From contig NZ_JAQIOZ010000004.1 of assembly GCF_028023675.1 (NCBI RefSeq), positions 186,001 to 250,000 of the forward strand: a DNA stretch of 64,000 bases, written 5' to 3'. Positions within the stretch are counted from its first letter, which is position 1. Each line of letters begins with the position of its first letter. The DNA comes from Primorskyibacter aestuariivivens (GTDB taxonomy: Bacteria; Pseudomonadota; Alphaproteobacteria; Rhodobacterales; Rhodobacteraceae). Positions 35,009 to 45,857 of this stretch are shown one piece after another. The position numbers and the translations under genes are program-made. The notes under the pieces are model-generated. The model was given only the letters and a program-made list of their open reading frames with translations. It ran no database searches and had not been told where the DNA came from.

Positions 35009-35782
35009 ATGGCACGGCAAGGTGGCGGATTACTGGAACGGCTGAATTATCGCACGTCGCTGCGCAATTGGACCGCTGCGGCGCGCGCCGCGGGAGAGAC
35101 TCCGCTTGCCGAATTGCGGCAACAGCAGCTACGCGCGCGAAAACTGCGCCACCAGCTTGACGAATTGCTGCATCAGGCCGAGTTCCGGCTGGCCTTGCCG
35201 CAAATCGGGTCCGATACGGTGCCCGCGCCGCATGACGCGGATTGGTGCTGGCGTCCGCCGCTTTGGCATGGTCCGCTTCCCGAGCCGGGCGCTGCGTCGG
35301 TTGAAAGCGGGTATTCTTTCGGGTCCGGGGTGACGTTGTTCCATGATTGCCGGATTTCCGAACTGACCCTGCGCCAGATCCGCAACACGCGCGAGGGCGA
35401 TCTTGCTGCCTTTGGTCTGCGCATGGATGTGTTCCAGTTTGACGGGTCCTACCTGTCGCTTGCGATCGACCTTCCCTCTGAGGCGGCACAGGGGCTGACC
35501 CGGGGGCATCTGATCCGGGTGGATACCACTGTCGAGCTGGAGCGCCCGCTTGAAATCTTTGCGCGGCTCAACATCAAGCATGGGCCGAATACCGACCAGA
35601 TGGTGCGTGAGCTTCCGCTGGGGGCCGGGGACTGCTTTGTCGAATTTGACCTTGCCTATAGCAAGCTGAATGAAAAACGCGTGGAAAAGCTCTGGCTGGA
35701 CCTGATTTTCGAAGGGCCGCAAATGAACCAGGTGATCCTGCGGGACCTGACCTGCAACCGCCGTCCGCGTGCAGAATTGTGA
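35009..35782 (+). CDS. conserved hypothetical protein (possibly DUF6478)
   Basis: 257 residues. A helical N-terminus (LRQQQLRARKLRHQLDELLHQ) leads to a beta-rich domain with WCWRPPLWHGPLPEPG and FGSGVTLFHDCRISELTLRQIRN. I associate this with the roseobacter DUF6478 family from memory only. No signal peptide. It is followed 10 nt later by another small gene, probably one operon. Confidence 0.8.
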   Translation: MARQGGGLLERLNYRTSLRNWTAAARAAGETPLAELRQQQLRARKLRHQLDELLHQAEFRLALPQIGSDTVPAPHDADWCWRPPLWHGPLPEPGAASVESGYSFGSGVTLFHDCRISELTLRQIRNTREGDLAAFGLRMDVFQFDGSYLSLAIDLPSEAAQGLTRGHLIRVDTTVELERPLEIFARLNIKHGPNTDQMVRELPLGAGDCFVEFDLAYSKLNEKRVEKLWLDLIFEGPQMNQVILRDLTCNRRPRAEL

Positions 35783-35792
35783 GGGAAGTGAC

Positions 35793-36170
35793 ATGAGCGA
35801 GCTGGTGCTGGAAAAAACCCGTTTCTTCCAAGGCGTCTGGGAAGGCATCCTGCGCGACCGGTCGCCCGGCGCGGGCGACCCCACGATCAATGTCATGCTG
35901 GATGACAAACCGGTCGGCACGCCCGAGCTGAGCCCCGGGTCGGATGACGAGACATGGTCGGTCCGCTATCCGGTGCCCGCGCGGCTATTGGGCGAAGGCG
36001 CGCATACGCTGGTTTTTGCGGATGCGACGAATGGCGATGTGCTGGACACATTCTCCATCATCGCGGGCGAGGCGCTGGGCGATGATATCCGCGCTGAGGT
36101 CAATCTTTTGCGCGCCGAACTGGACATGCTCAAACGCGCCTTCCGCCGCCATTGTAGTGAAACCGGCTGA
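35793..36170 (+). CDS. conserved hypothetical protein, co-transcribed with the preceding gene
   Basis: 125 residues from ATG 35793, after GAGGGAAG. A beta-rich front (VWEGILRDRSPGAGDPTINVMLDD) is followed by a charged helix (LGDDIRAEVNLLRAELDMLKRAFRRH) that could dimerise as a coiled coil. The front half resembles a carbohydrate- or peptide-binding beta sandwich, but I assign no family. Confidence 0.75.
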   Translation: MSELVLEKTRFFQGVWEGILRDRSPGAGDPTINVMLDDKPVGTPELSPGSDDETWSVRYPVPARLLGEGAHTLVFADATNGDVLDTFSIIAGEALGDDIRAEVNLLRAELDMLKRAFRRHCSETG

Positions 36171-36234
36171 GGCTGGTCAGGGGGTAACTGTAAAGCTGAC
36201 GCAGCGTGTCGCGCCATGAGCGTGACCCCACGTT

Positions 36235-38320
<2,086 letters not shown>

Positions 38321-38330
38321 AAAGATGGCA

Positions 38331-38355
38331 GGCGGGCAGAACCGCCGAACCTACA
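38331..38355. repeat. hairpin intergenic repeat, GGGCA...CCTACA type
   Basis: GGCGGGCAGAACCGCC (stem GGCGG/CCGCC) followed by GAACCTACA, 11 nt after fadH. Related to the elements at 1881 and 53954. The rest of the 282-nt gap to the LysR gene shows no gene I can support. Confidence 0.5.
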
Positions 38356-38602
38356 TTCATTCTATGGTGATGCTGATCACGTCAGAATGCACAGCCAGAT
38401 CGTGTGGCACATGCTTCAGGCCGCGTCTGCCTTTTCGGCGTTCGGGCTGGACCGTTATGTGGACCCTGCGTCAAAAGATGACGCGTTTCGTGAAGCGTAA
38501 CAGTCCAGCGAAAACCGCGATATTGTCAGGCACCCGCCGCAGTGCTGCCCGATTTCGACATCATACCTGTTCCTCGGGGTGCTTATAAACCGAGGATGTC
38601 AT

Positions 38603-39508
38603 ATGGACCGCCTGACAGAAATGGAAGCTTTTGCCACCGTCGTGGACCAGGGCGGCTTCACGGATGCTGCCAAGAAAATGGGAATTTCGAAATCTGCCGT
38701 TTCGAAACACGTTTCCTCTTTGGAAGCCCGTCTTGGTGCGCGGCTTTTGAACCGCACGACCCGGCGTGTCAGCCCGACCGAAATTGGCCTTGCCTATTAT
38801 GATCGCGCCCGACGCGTGCTCAATGACGCGGGAGAGGCGGATGCGCTTGTCACCTCGATGCAATCGGCACCTTCCGGTCTGTTGCGGATCTCCGTGGCGA
38901 CGGATTTTGGCGTCAATCACATGAGTCCCATTTTGGGCGAATTCCTGACCGAGTTTCCGGACATCACGGTGAACATGGTCCTGAATAACCGCTACGTGGA
39001 GCTGATCTCGGAAGGGTTCGACATGGCCGTGCGCATTGGTGAGTTGGAAGACAGCACCCTACGCGCCCGCAAGCTGACCGAGACCACCAAGCGCATGATT
39101 GCCGCGCCGTCCTATTTCCAGAAATACGGCCGCCCGCAGCGCATTGATGATCTGAACGAACACAAGCTTCTGCACTATTCCAACCAATCCAGCGGCAATG
39201 TCTGGAAGGTGACCGCGCCGTCCGGCGAAAAGCGCCAGGTGCGCACCGCCGGATGGCTGAGCGTGAATGACGGGCAATCGCTGCTCAATGCTGCCATTGC
39301 CGGGCTGGGTATCGCTTACCTGCCGTCATTCCTCTACGCAGATGCGATGGAGCAGGGGTTGGTCGAAGATGCCATTCCGGATCTTCCTGTGGAGACCCAG
39401 GGTATTTATGCGGTCTATCCCCCGGGCCGGTTTACCCAGCCCAAGGTGCGCGCCTTTATCGACTTCCTTGTGCATGCCTTTGCCGACAAGGGGCCGACCG
39501 ACTGGTAA
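38603..39508 (+). CDS. LysR family transcriptional regulator
   Basis: 301 residues from ATG 38603 (an ATG at 38579 is in frame; GAGGATG precedes 38603). HTH at about 15-60 (GGFTDAAKKMGISKSAVSKHVSSLEARLGARLL), then a CrgA-type substrate domain (GLLRISVATDFGVNHMSPILGEF, NDGQSLLNAAIAGLGIAYLPS). Effector unknown. It does not sit divergent from an obvious target; fadH upstream is on the same strand. Confidence 0.92.
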   Translation: MDRLTEMEAFATVVDQGGFTDAAKKMGISKSAVSKHVSSLEARLGARLLNRTTRRVSPTEIGLAYYDRARRVLNDAGEADALVTSMQSAPSGLLRISVATDFGVNHMSPILGEFLTEFPDITVNMVLNNRYVELISEGFDMAVRIGELEDSTLRARKLTETTKRMIAAPSYFQKYGRPQRIDDLNEHKLLHYSNQSSGNVWKVTAPSGEKRQVRTAGWLSVNDGQSLLNAAIAGLGIAYLPSFLYADAMEQGLVEDAIPDLPVETQGIYAVYPPGRFTQPKVRAFIDFLVHAFADKGPTDW

Positions 39509-39520
39509 GCCCCGTCGCGC

Positions 39521-39898
39521 TCAGTCCCGCGACACCATGCGGCCCATCGGGTTTCCGCCAAGGATATGGACGTGAAGGTGCGGAACCTCCTGCACGCCGT
39601 TGCGCCCTGCATTTGAAATCAACCGGAACCCATCGCCACCCGGAAGATCCACCCCGGCCATTTTGGCCACCGTACCCACGGTGCGTGTATAGTCGATGAT
39701 TTCGGCGTCGCTGGCTTCCAGCGCGAAATGGTCAAAGCTAACATACGCGCCCTTGGGGATGACCAGAATATGGACCTTGGCCTGCGGGTTGATGTCGTTG
39801 AAGGCCAGCGAATGCTCGGATTCAAAGACTGTATCATTCGGGATCTCGCCGCGCAGGATTTTGGCAAAGATGTTTTCGGGGTCGTAAGCGTAGGACAT
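39521..39898 (-). CDS. HIT family protein (HinT-like)
   Basis: 125 residues. The HIT triad HLHVHILGG is at about 107-115, and IFAKILRGEIPNDTVFE starts the fold. HinT-type enzymes hydrolyse purine nucleotide phosphoramidates such as adenylated lysine. Convergent with the LysR gene, and 7 nt downstream of the glycosyltransferase. Confidence 0.94.
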   Translation of the reverse strand: MSYAYDPENIFAKILRGEIPNDTVFESEHSLAFNDINPQAKVHILVIPKGAYVSFDHFALEASDAEIIDYTRTVGTVAKMAGVDLPGGDGFRLISNAGRNGVQEVPHLHVHILGGNPMGRMVSRD

Positions 39899-39905
39899 TC
39901 AGGTC

Positions 39906-41483
39906 TCAATCTGCAAAAAGGTGATCGGTTCGCGCGAGGGCCTCGGCGGTTTCACGGGGAACCTGGAGGAAATCGCAGATGGCGTCGGCATTGACGTCGT
40001 CGGTATCGGTTTCACGAATGCGGCTGTGATGCGAAAACTCCGCCGCGCGGATCGCATCGCTTTCGTAAGTGAGGTCATTGCGGATGGTCGGTAGCAGGCG
40101 CTGAAGCGTTTCTGGTTTGGTGTGCTCCCCGGCCAACCCCACACGGCGCGCATGCCCGGTCAGGTATTCATCGCTGAACTGGCACTGGATTTCGAGAATC
40201 CGGGTATCGGACCGGTCGCCATAGAAGTCCTGCAACAGGTCCAGATTGGCCGGATCAAGGCAGATGATCAGCTTGTCCGTATCGTAGTAGTCAAACAGCA
40301 TGCGCATCAACGCGCGGCGGTGGCGATGGCGTTTGCCCATGGTGGATTGCAGCCCGCCCAGATCGGGCAATTCGCAGGCATCCTCATTGAACAGGTATTC
40401 GACTGCCGGGACATTGGTGAGCTGCCGGATGCGCGCAACGAGCCGCTTGGCCACATGCCATTTCTTGCACACCACGATCAACATCTCACGGTCACGCCCG
40501 AGCGAGCCTTCGTTCTCCCAGAAACGTGGCGCAAAGCGACGGCCGACCCGGCCTTTTTCGGTCAGGAACTTGTGCAGGCTGCGGCCTTCGTTCGAGATCT
40601 GGAATTCCGTGCTTTCCGAAGAATAGAGCACGCCCAGACGGCGTTTGAGTTCATGCGCCTCGGCGCTGATCTTACGCGCAAACAGGAAATCCTGGCTCAG
40701 CAACAGGTCATAGTGGTCATTGTAGAAATTGACCGGCATGCCATAGTCGGAGAACATCAGGAAGGTCAGCGTGCGTGTCTTGATCTCGTCCTCTGGCACC
40801 AGATGGCGCACCAATGTCTGGAAAAACGTCTCATCCGGGATCCATGTGGTCCGGAAAAACCGCATCACGTCCTTGCGTGTTCGGCAGAAATCCAGAATCC
40901 ATTCGATCGTCCGACGGCGCAGGCACCACCACTGGCTGCCGATCATGATCTGCAGGTCTGGCGGAATGTCCCGCGTCAGGTTCAGCCGCTTCTGAATGTC
41001 CATCGACGCATAGAACAGCCGCTTGTGCGTGCGTTCGTTAAAATAGTGGCGGTAGATCAGGCGTTCTGCCTTGATACCGGTCTTGATCCAGTCGCTCTCA
41101 AAAAAATCGAAGCTTTCGATATAGTCCACGTCCCGTTCATCCAGGAACTCATGCGTGTACTCGGCCGATTTGATCGCCATGCAGTCGCCCGACAGCATGT
41201 AAAAATGCGTCGCCTTGGGAAAGGCATCGACCGCGGCCTCGACCGCATAGAGAGACGCCTGCACAAGGCTCCATTCCCCCCAGCCGCACTTGATGCGCTT
41301 GCGGGCAAAAGTAACATGGTCATTATCGGCCAGCGCCTTGCGGATCTTGGCAAAGTCACCTGCATCGGCACGGGCATCGAAATGGATCGACATATAGTCG
41401 CCAGCCGCTGTCAGCCGCTGCGCCTGCTTGATGATGGCCTCGGGGTCCTTGTGGCACAGCAATATGAAGGCGATTTTTGCCAT
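39906..41483 (-). CDS. GT14-like (core-2/I-branching) glycosyltransferase with DUF5928-type C-terminus
   Basis: 525 residues. The N-terminal about 290 look like the GT14 family: AKIAFILLCHKDPEAI, YMLSGDCMAIKS, IMIGSQWWCLRR and WIPDETFFQTLVRH. The C-terminal about 230 carry a second domain (REMLIVVCKKWHVAKRLVARI) that I associate with DUF5928. GT14 enzymes transfer GlcNAc or xylose from UDP sugars. Divergent from a sulfotransferase gene, suggesting a sulfated surface glycan. No signal peptide or membrane helix seen. Confidence 0.85.
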   Translation of the reverse strand: MAKIAFILLCHKDPEAIIKQAQRLTAAGDYMSIHFDARADAGDFAKIRKALADNDHVTFARKRIKCGWGEWSLVQASLYAVEAAVDAFPKATHFYMLSGDCMAIKSAEYTHEFLDERDVDYIESFDFFESDWIKTGIKAERLIYRHYFNERTHKRLFYASMDIQKRLNLTRDIPPDLQIMIGSQWWCLRRRTIEWILDFCRTRKDVMRFFRTTWIPDETFFQTLVRHLVPEDEIKTRTLTFLMFSDYGMPVNFYNDHYDLLLSQDFLFARKISAEAHELKRRLGVLYSSESTEFQISNEGRSLHKFLTEKGRVGRRFAPRFWENEGSLGRDREMLIVVCKKWHVAKRLVARIRQLTNVPAVEYLFNEDACELPDLGGLQSTMGKRHRHRRALMRMLFDYYDTDKLIICLDPANLDLLQDFYGDRSDTRILEIQCQFSDEYLTGHARRVGLAGEHTKPETLQRLLPTIRNDLTYESDAIRAAEFSHHSRIRETDTDDVNADAICDFLQVPRETAEALARTDHLFAD

Positions 41484-41623
41484 GTCGAACTGTGATCTTC
41501 CTCACTTTGCGACCTGAATACCAGTTAAAGCTGAATTGTCTTTGAATAAACAGGCTTTATTCACTTTTTCAAACCAGAGTATAGTGGCCGTAACAACAAA
41601 AGAAGCCATCGGAGGCAGGAGCA
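41484..41623. promoter_or_regulatory. AT-rich divergent promoter region
   Basis: 140 nt between the divergent glycosyltransferase and sulfotransferase genes, clearly AT-richer than its surroundings. TATAGT at 41580-41585 could be a -10 box for the rightward gene, with TTATTC 17 nt upstream as a poor -35. No palindrome stands out. Confidence 0.35.
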
Positions 41624-42442
41624 ATGGGTTTCCCCGGCACATGGATGACGGAGAGCGAAAGCGTGGTTTACCGCGTGGTGCCCAAATGCGCATGTTCGAC
41701 CATCGGTCAGATCATGTATTTTTCCGATCACGGCGCGTTTTTCGACGGCGATATCCATGATGCGACCGAGGGTCTGCACAAATGGGCGCGCGAGGAAAGC
41801 CAGCCGTTGATCAACGCCAATGTGAAGACGCATCAGGCCTATGCGTTCACATGCGTGCGCAATCCCTATACCCGGATCCTGTCATCCTTCTTCGACAAGA
41901 TCTGCGGGATACAGCGCAATGGCAAACGCTATCGCGGGAACCTTGTTCCGATGCTGATCCAGAAATACGGGATCGAGGTGGGGGGCGACGATGGCAAGCA
42001 GGAGTTTGACCAGATCGCCAGCTTCCGCCGGTTCCTGCTTTTCACGCGGGACACGATCCGCTGGCGCCGCCCGATGGAGCCGGACATTCACTGGTCGGCC
42101 ACGTCGGGGCATGTGTCCACCTTCATTGCGAATGGCGGGCGGTATGACAAGATTTTCTGGACCGAGACCTTCAATGACGGGATGCAAGAGGTGCTCGACG
42201 CCATCGAAACGCCGCATAGCGTGAACCTGTCCGAGATCCCGCGTTTCAATGAATCCGAAGGTCATGGCCCCAAGCGCTTGCATCCGGTCGAAGACTATTT
42301 CGACGATCTTTCGATGCATCTGGTCTATGAAATCTACAAACGCGATTTCGACCTGTTCAAATACGATTTCGAGAACCCGGGCAACAAGATGCCCATCGGC
42401 GAGATCGACCTTGACGAGGTGCATGCAAAACTGGGCGACTGA
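41624..42442 (+). CDS. sulfotransferase family protein
   Basis: 272 residues. The 5'-phosphosulfate-binding loop VVPKCACSTIGQ is at 18-29 and the 3'-phosphate motif CVRNPYTRILSSFFDK is near 77-92; both are in the right order for Sulfotransfer_2 (carbohydrate-type) enzymes that use PAPS. Likely cytoplasmic. Acceptor unknown, possibly the glycan made by the divergent glycosyltransferase. Confidence 0.85.
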   Translation: MGFPGTWMTESESVVYRVVPKCACSTIGQIMYFSDHGAFFDGDIHDATEGLHKWAREESQPLINANVKTHQAYAFTCVRNPYTRILSSFFDKICGIQRNGKRYRGNLVPMLIQKYGIEVGGDDGKQEFDQIASFRRFLLFTRDTIRWRRPMEPDIHWSATSGHVSTFIANGGRYDKIFWTETFNDGMQEVLDAIETPHSVNLSEIPRFNESEGHGPKRLHPVEDYFDDLSMHLVYEIYKRDFDLFKYDFENPGNKMPIGEIDLDEVHAKLGD

Positions 42443-42466
42443 GTTTGGCGTGTTTGCCGATGGGCT

Positions 42467-42934
42467 CTAGAGTTTCGACGAAATGATCCCGGTCGAAAAC
42501 CCGCCCATGCGCAATTCGCCGAACAGGCGTTGGTACTCGATCTTGGGACAACGGTTCTGCACCACGTCGACGCCCTGCGCCTGCAGCTTTTCGGCCGCCT
42601 GCGCGTGCTCGACACCGATTTGCATCCAGAAGGTCCTGAGATCCGGCAGGTGGGTCATGGCCTGCTCGGCAATCTCGGGCACGGCCTCGGACCGGCGAAA
42701 GACATCGACCATTTCCACATCCTTTGGCACCTCGCTCAGATCGGCGCGGATCTCCTGACCAAACAGGGTCTTGCCCGCGTGGCCGGGATTGACCGGGATT
42801 ACCTTGAACCCCTTGAGATTCAGGTAGCGCGCGACGAAATAGCTGGGTCGGACCGGGTTGGTCGACACACCGACAAGCGCGATTTTTTTCGTGCGCTTCA
42901 GGACGTCTTTGAGAAAGGTGTCAGAATAGCTCAT
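42467..42934 (-). CDS. CoA-binding domain protein (YccU-like)
   Basis: 155 residues from ATG 42934. A Rossmann-like CoA-binding fold: KKIALVGVSTNPVRPSYFVARYL, KVIPVNPG, TFWMQIGVEHAQAAEKL and VVQNRCPKIEYQRL. Function unknown beyond likely CoA or nucleotide binding. Convergent with the sulfotransferase gene. Confidence 0.92.
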   Translation of the reverse strand: MSYSDTFLKDVLKRTKKIALVGVSTNPVRPSYFVARYLNLKGFKVIPVNPGHAGKTLFGQEIRADLSEVPKDVEMVDVFRRSEAVPEIAEQAMTHLPDLRTFWMQIGVEHAQAAEKLQAQGVDVVQNRCPKIEYQRLFGELRMGGFSTGIISSKL

Positions 42935-42963
42935 GACAGAGACCCTACACGGCAATCTGCGCA

Positions 42964-42994
42964 GAAAAAAGCGCCCAGATGAACTCTGGGCGCT
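42964..42994 (-). terminator. intrinsic terminator of the DUF2235 gene
   Basis: Minus strand: AGCGCCCAGA, loop GTTCA, TCTGGGCGCT, then T-rich (TTTTTC). A 10-bp perfect stem. A second hairpin, CACACAGAG/CTCTGTGTG with loop GTTCCGG (43023-43047), lies upstream of it. Confidence 0.85.
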
Positions 42995-43117
42995 GAGTGC
43001 GGAACGAGGGACAGTGTGGTGTCACACAGAGGTTCCGGCTCTGTGTGTCATGACCATGAGATAGGTGCCGAAAGCGGAATGAAAAGAGCTTGTAAACGAG
43101 TTGTGAACAGGCCGGGA

Positions 43118-44224
43118 TCACCCCACATGCCGTCGCATGGCCCGTGTCATCCCGCGGGTTGCTTCTGCAATCATGGTGAGCTTTCCGCGGCGGGATTCAA
43201 GATGTTCCTGCAAACTGGGATGCAGGCGCTCGGAGCGGTCTTTCATGCGGCGGCGCGGGGCGCGGAACAGGAACATCTTGCCCCAGCTTGACCAAGTGCC
43301 GATGGAGGGCGCATTGACATCTGTTGGATAGCGGTTTCGCCACCCGTCTGGCAGCGGCAGACCACAAGCTTCGGCCCGCTCAAGTATCCAGACCAGCGGG
43401 ATATTCGACAAGGGCCGCGCGCTTTCATCGCCCCCAAGTTGCCCGCCGATATCGCCATGGGTGCCGCGAAACCAGACCTGCTCGATGCGGTTGCCGAATT
43501 CCTCGGGCACGTCCCAGAGAACCGGCGCATAGGCCGATCGTGTCTCGTCATAGGCGAGCGCGTGAAAGCCATGCTGGACAGAGCGGCCAAGGTGGTGGTT
43601 GTGGAACGCGTGACGCGTTTCGGAGAGCCGCCAGATCAGCGGCAGGCGCACGCCCAGCGCCTTGACCGTATCAAACACGCCGACCGCTTCGATCATGGTG
43701 TGATCGTGGCAATAGGCGCGGCGAAACGCCCGTGCCGCGTCACCGTCCGGCGCTGTTTCATAATGGCGGTAGGCCTGCGTGATGTTGCGTTCGACGGCGT
43801 GGCGTGCTGAGAGCAATCCCATCCTGTCTATCATCCCGGCCAGTGATCGTATGGCATATCCGCCGCGGGAGTAGCCAAAGAGGAATATCCGGTCGCCGGG
43901 CCGATAGCGCGAGGCGAGATACCCATAGGCCCGCCGGATTTGCCGGTTGATCCCCTTGCCGGTCACCACGGCCCAGGCTGCGCGCCAGTCGGGGAACTGC
44001 ACCCCGGGTTCGTAATAGATCGACAGATCATCCGGGCTCTCGCAAAGCAGCTTGTAGATCAGACCGGCATTGGTTTCGCACCCGTCCCGCAGCGAGGACA
44101 TGGTTCCGTCAAGGATGATCACATGGATGCGCGGCCCGCGGCGCGGGCCAGACCGGGTCTGGTTGCGGCGAAATTTTCGCCCCAACCATCCCACTATCTG
44201 CTTATGCAGCCGTCTCAGTCGCAT
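43118..44224 (-). CDS. DUF2235 alpha/beta hydrolase (Tle1-like fold)
   Basis: 368 residues. A very basic N-terminus (MRLRRLHKQIVGWLGRKFRR), then IHVIILDGTMSSL, the nucleophile elbow FLFGYSRGGYAIRSLAG (Ser near 121), GVFDTVKALG and FRGTHGDIGGQL, giving a Ser-Asp-His set. DUF2235 includes type VI phospholipase effectors, but no secretion or immunity gene is next to it. It has its own terminator. Substrate unknown. Confidence 0.88.
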   Translation of the reverse strand: MRLRRLHKQIVGWLGRKFRRNQTRSGPRRGPRIHVIILDGTMSSLRDGCETNAGLIYKLLCESPDDLSIYYEPGVQFPDWRAAWAVVTGKGINRQIRRAYGYLASRYRPGDRIFLFGYSRGGYAIRSLAGMIDRMGLLSARHAVERNITQAYRHYETAPDGDAARAFRRAYCHDHTMIEAVGVFDTVKALGVRLPLIWRLSETRHAFHNHHLGRSVQHGFHALAYDETRSAYAPVLWDVPEEFGNRIEQVWFRGTHGDIGGQLGGDESARPLSNIPLVWILERAEACGLPLPDGWRNRYPTDVNAPSIGTWSSWGKMFLFRAPRRRMKDRSERLHPSLQEHLESRRGKLTMIAEATRGMTRAMRRHVG

Positions 44225-44549
44225 CCTTTGTCATTCTCCTGTCGCGCGCGGGTTCCCTCTGCGGTGTTGCCCCCGCCAATCGGTCCGGGCGTTGCGGCGA
44301 TGTCTTTCCAATATCGGCATATGACGTTGTAATATCCATGAAATTTGCCGTGAACCGGACTGTGCCACCGTCATGCGCACCCCTTGGGCCGCAAATCCGG
44401 CGGTTCATTGAACCGCCATATGTCATGCGTCGGGTCGTCATTCCGGTCTCCTCTGACACCAACCTACCGCGCAAGCATGGCATGAGTGCGGCGGGTTCGG
44501 GAACATTTCCCATCGCGTTGGTCCCTTTCGCAGGATGCAGGCGAATGCT
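44225..44549. other. 325-nt intergenic region with one hairpin
   Basis: No gene is supported. GGCGGTTC (44399-44406), loop ATT, GAACCGCC (44410-44417) is a perfect stem and may end the ornithine decarboxylase transcript, although no T-run follows. Short open frames on both strands here show no coding character. Confidence 0.45.
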
Positions 44550-45752
44550 TTAAATATCGTGACTCGCTTCTGAGCTATGCCCGCGCAGGTTTGCGGGGAT
44601 GGGGCGCGCGTCGACTGTCACCGGGGCAAGACCCGCGCGAACCGTAGCGATCCGGTTCAACCCAAAGCCATTGAACCCGGTGCTCAGCGCAAGACTGTAG
44701 GCACCCATTCCCGAGAACAGGACAAAATCGCCCTCGCGGCAATCACCGGGCAGAGACGTTTCCGGCGGCAACCGGTCAACGGAATCGCAGGTTGGGCCAA
44801 AGACCGGCATCTGCTCCGGAGGACCAAGCCGCTCCGCCCCATCGGGGGCAAAGACCCGGACCCGGCGGGGCGTTGGCATGTCGCGCATCTCGGCCAATCC
44901 GCCGTAAAGCCCGTCATTGAGATAAACCGCCCCGGTGCCGCGCCGTGCCTTGATCCGCGTCACAAGCGTAAACGCCTCGGCAACAAGCGCGCGCCCCGGC
45001 TCACATACCAGTTCTGGCGGGTGTTCAAACGCTGATCTTGCGGACCTGCCAATGGCGCTCAATGTCTGTTCCAGACCGTCACCGGCCCCATCGCGATCCG
45101 ATGCAAATCCGCCTCCCAAATTCAAGCGGGCCAGCGTGACACCAGCGTCGCGCGCGATCTGCGCCGCGGTTATTATATATCTCTCCCACGCCTCCGGGGC
45201 GCGGCATTGAGTGCCCGGGTGAAAGGTCAGCGACGGGGTCGCACCCGAGCGCTGTACCTGTTGCAGCAGTTCAATGGTCTCGGCGGGGCCGACGCCGAAT
45301 TTTTCGCCAAAGTCATAGGCTGCTCCCGGCACGTTCAGCGCCAGCCGGACCGCGATTTCATCCCCCGGCGCGGGGGCGATCTTGGCCAATTCGCCGGGGT
45401 CATCCACCGACCAGGATCGCACGCCCAGATGACGGGCCTCGGCAATCTCGTCGGTGCCGCGGATCGGGTTATGATAGTGCAGATCGGCCCCGGGACAGAC
45501 CTCGCGCACCGCCCGCATTTCCTTTGGCGAGGCGACATCAAAGGCGCGCATGCCAAAACCGCACAGGTTTTCCAGAACCATGGGGCTTGCATTGGCCTTG
45601 ACCGCATAGGTGACCAGCCCGTCGAAACCGGAACGGAACCGTTCATACTGACGCAAAAGATCACAGGGCGCGAAACATGCAACCGGCTCGGTCGGTTGCA
45701 GACGCATCGCCGCATCCAGAGAGGTTGCAAAAAGTGTGGTATCCGCCTGCAT
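44550..45752 (-). CDS. ornithine decarboxylase, PLP-fold type III (group IV)
   Basis: 400 residues from ATG 45752, after AAGGAGG. PLP Lys is K52 in TYAVKANAS; LNLGGGF and CEPGRALVAEA bind the phosphate; GPTCDSVD holds the Cys contributed across the dimer. It decarboxylates ornithine to putrescine (some relatives also take lysine). Divergent from an Lrp-type regulator, which may respond to its substrate. Confidence 0.9.
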   Translation of the reverse strand: MQADTTLFATSLDAAMRLQPTEPVACFAPCDLLRQYERFRSGFDGLVTYAVKANASPMVLENLCGFGMRAFDVASPKEMRAVREVCPGADLHYHNPIRGTDEIAEARHLGVRSWSVDDPGELAKIAPAPGDEIAVRLALNVPGAAYDFGEKFGVGPAETIELLQQVQRSGATPSLTFHPGTQCRAPEAWERYIITAAQIARDAGVTLARLNLGGGFASDRDGAGDGLEQTLSAIGRSARSAFEHPPELVCEPGRALVAEAFTLVTRIKARRGTGAVYLNDGLYGGLAEMRDMPTPRRVRVFAPDGAERLGPPEQMPVFGPTCDSVDRLPPETSLPGDCREGDFVLFSGMGAYSLALSTGFNGFGLNRIATVRAGLAPVTVDARPIPANLRGHSSEASHDI

Positions 45753-45857
45753 CTGCGCCTCCTTTTTTCTCAGGATCGCCAAGGCAGAGGTCAATTCCGC
45801 CTGTCACTTTGTGCAATTTGCGGTACAGTTACGTCAAAATGACCAAAAGACTGTCAA

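Noticed and set aside
43118-44224. Calling the DUF2235 gene a type VI effector
   Set aside because: No secretion, adaptor or immunity gene is adjacent; the fold alone does not show secretion.
44338-44553. A 71-codon plus-strand ORF before the decarboxylase end
   Set aside because: No ribosome site and no protein-like pattern; it runs through the GGCGGTTC hairpin.
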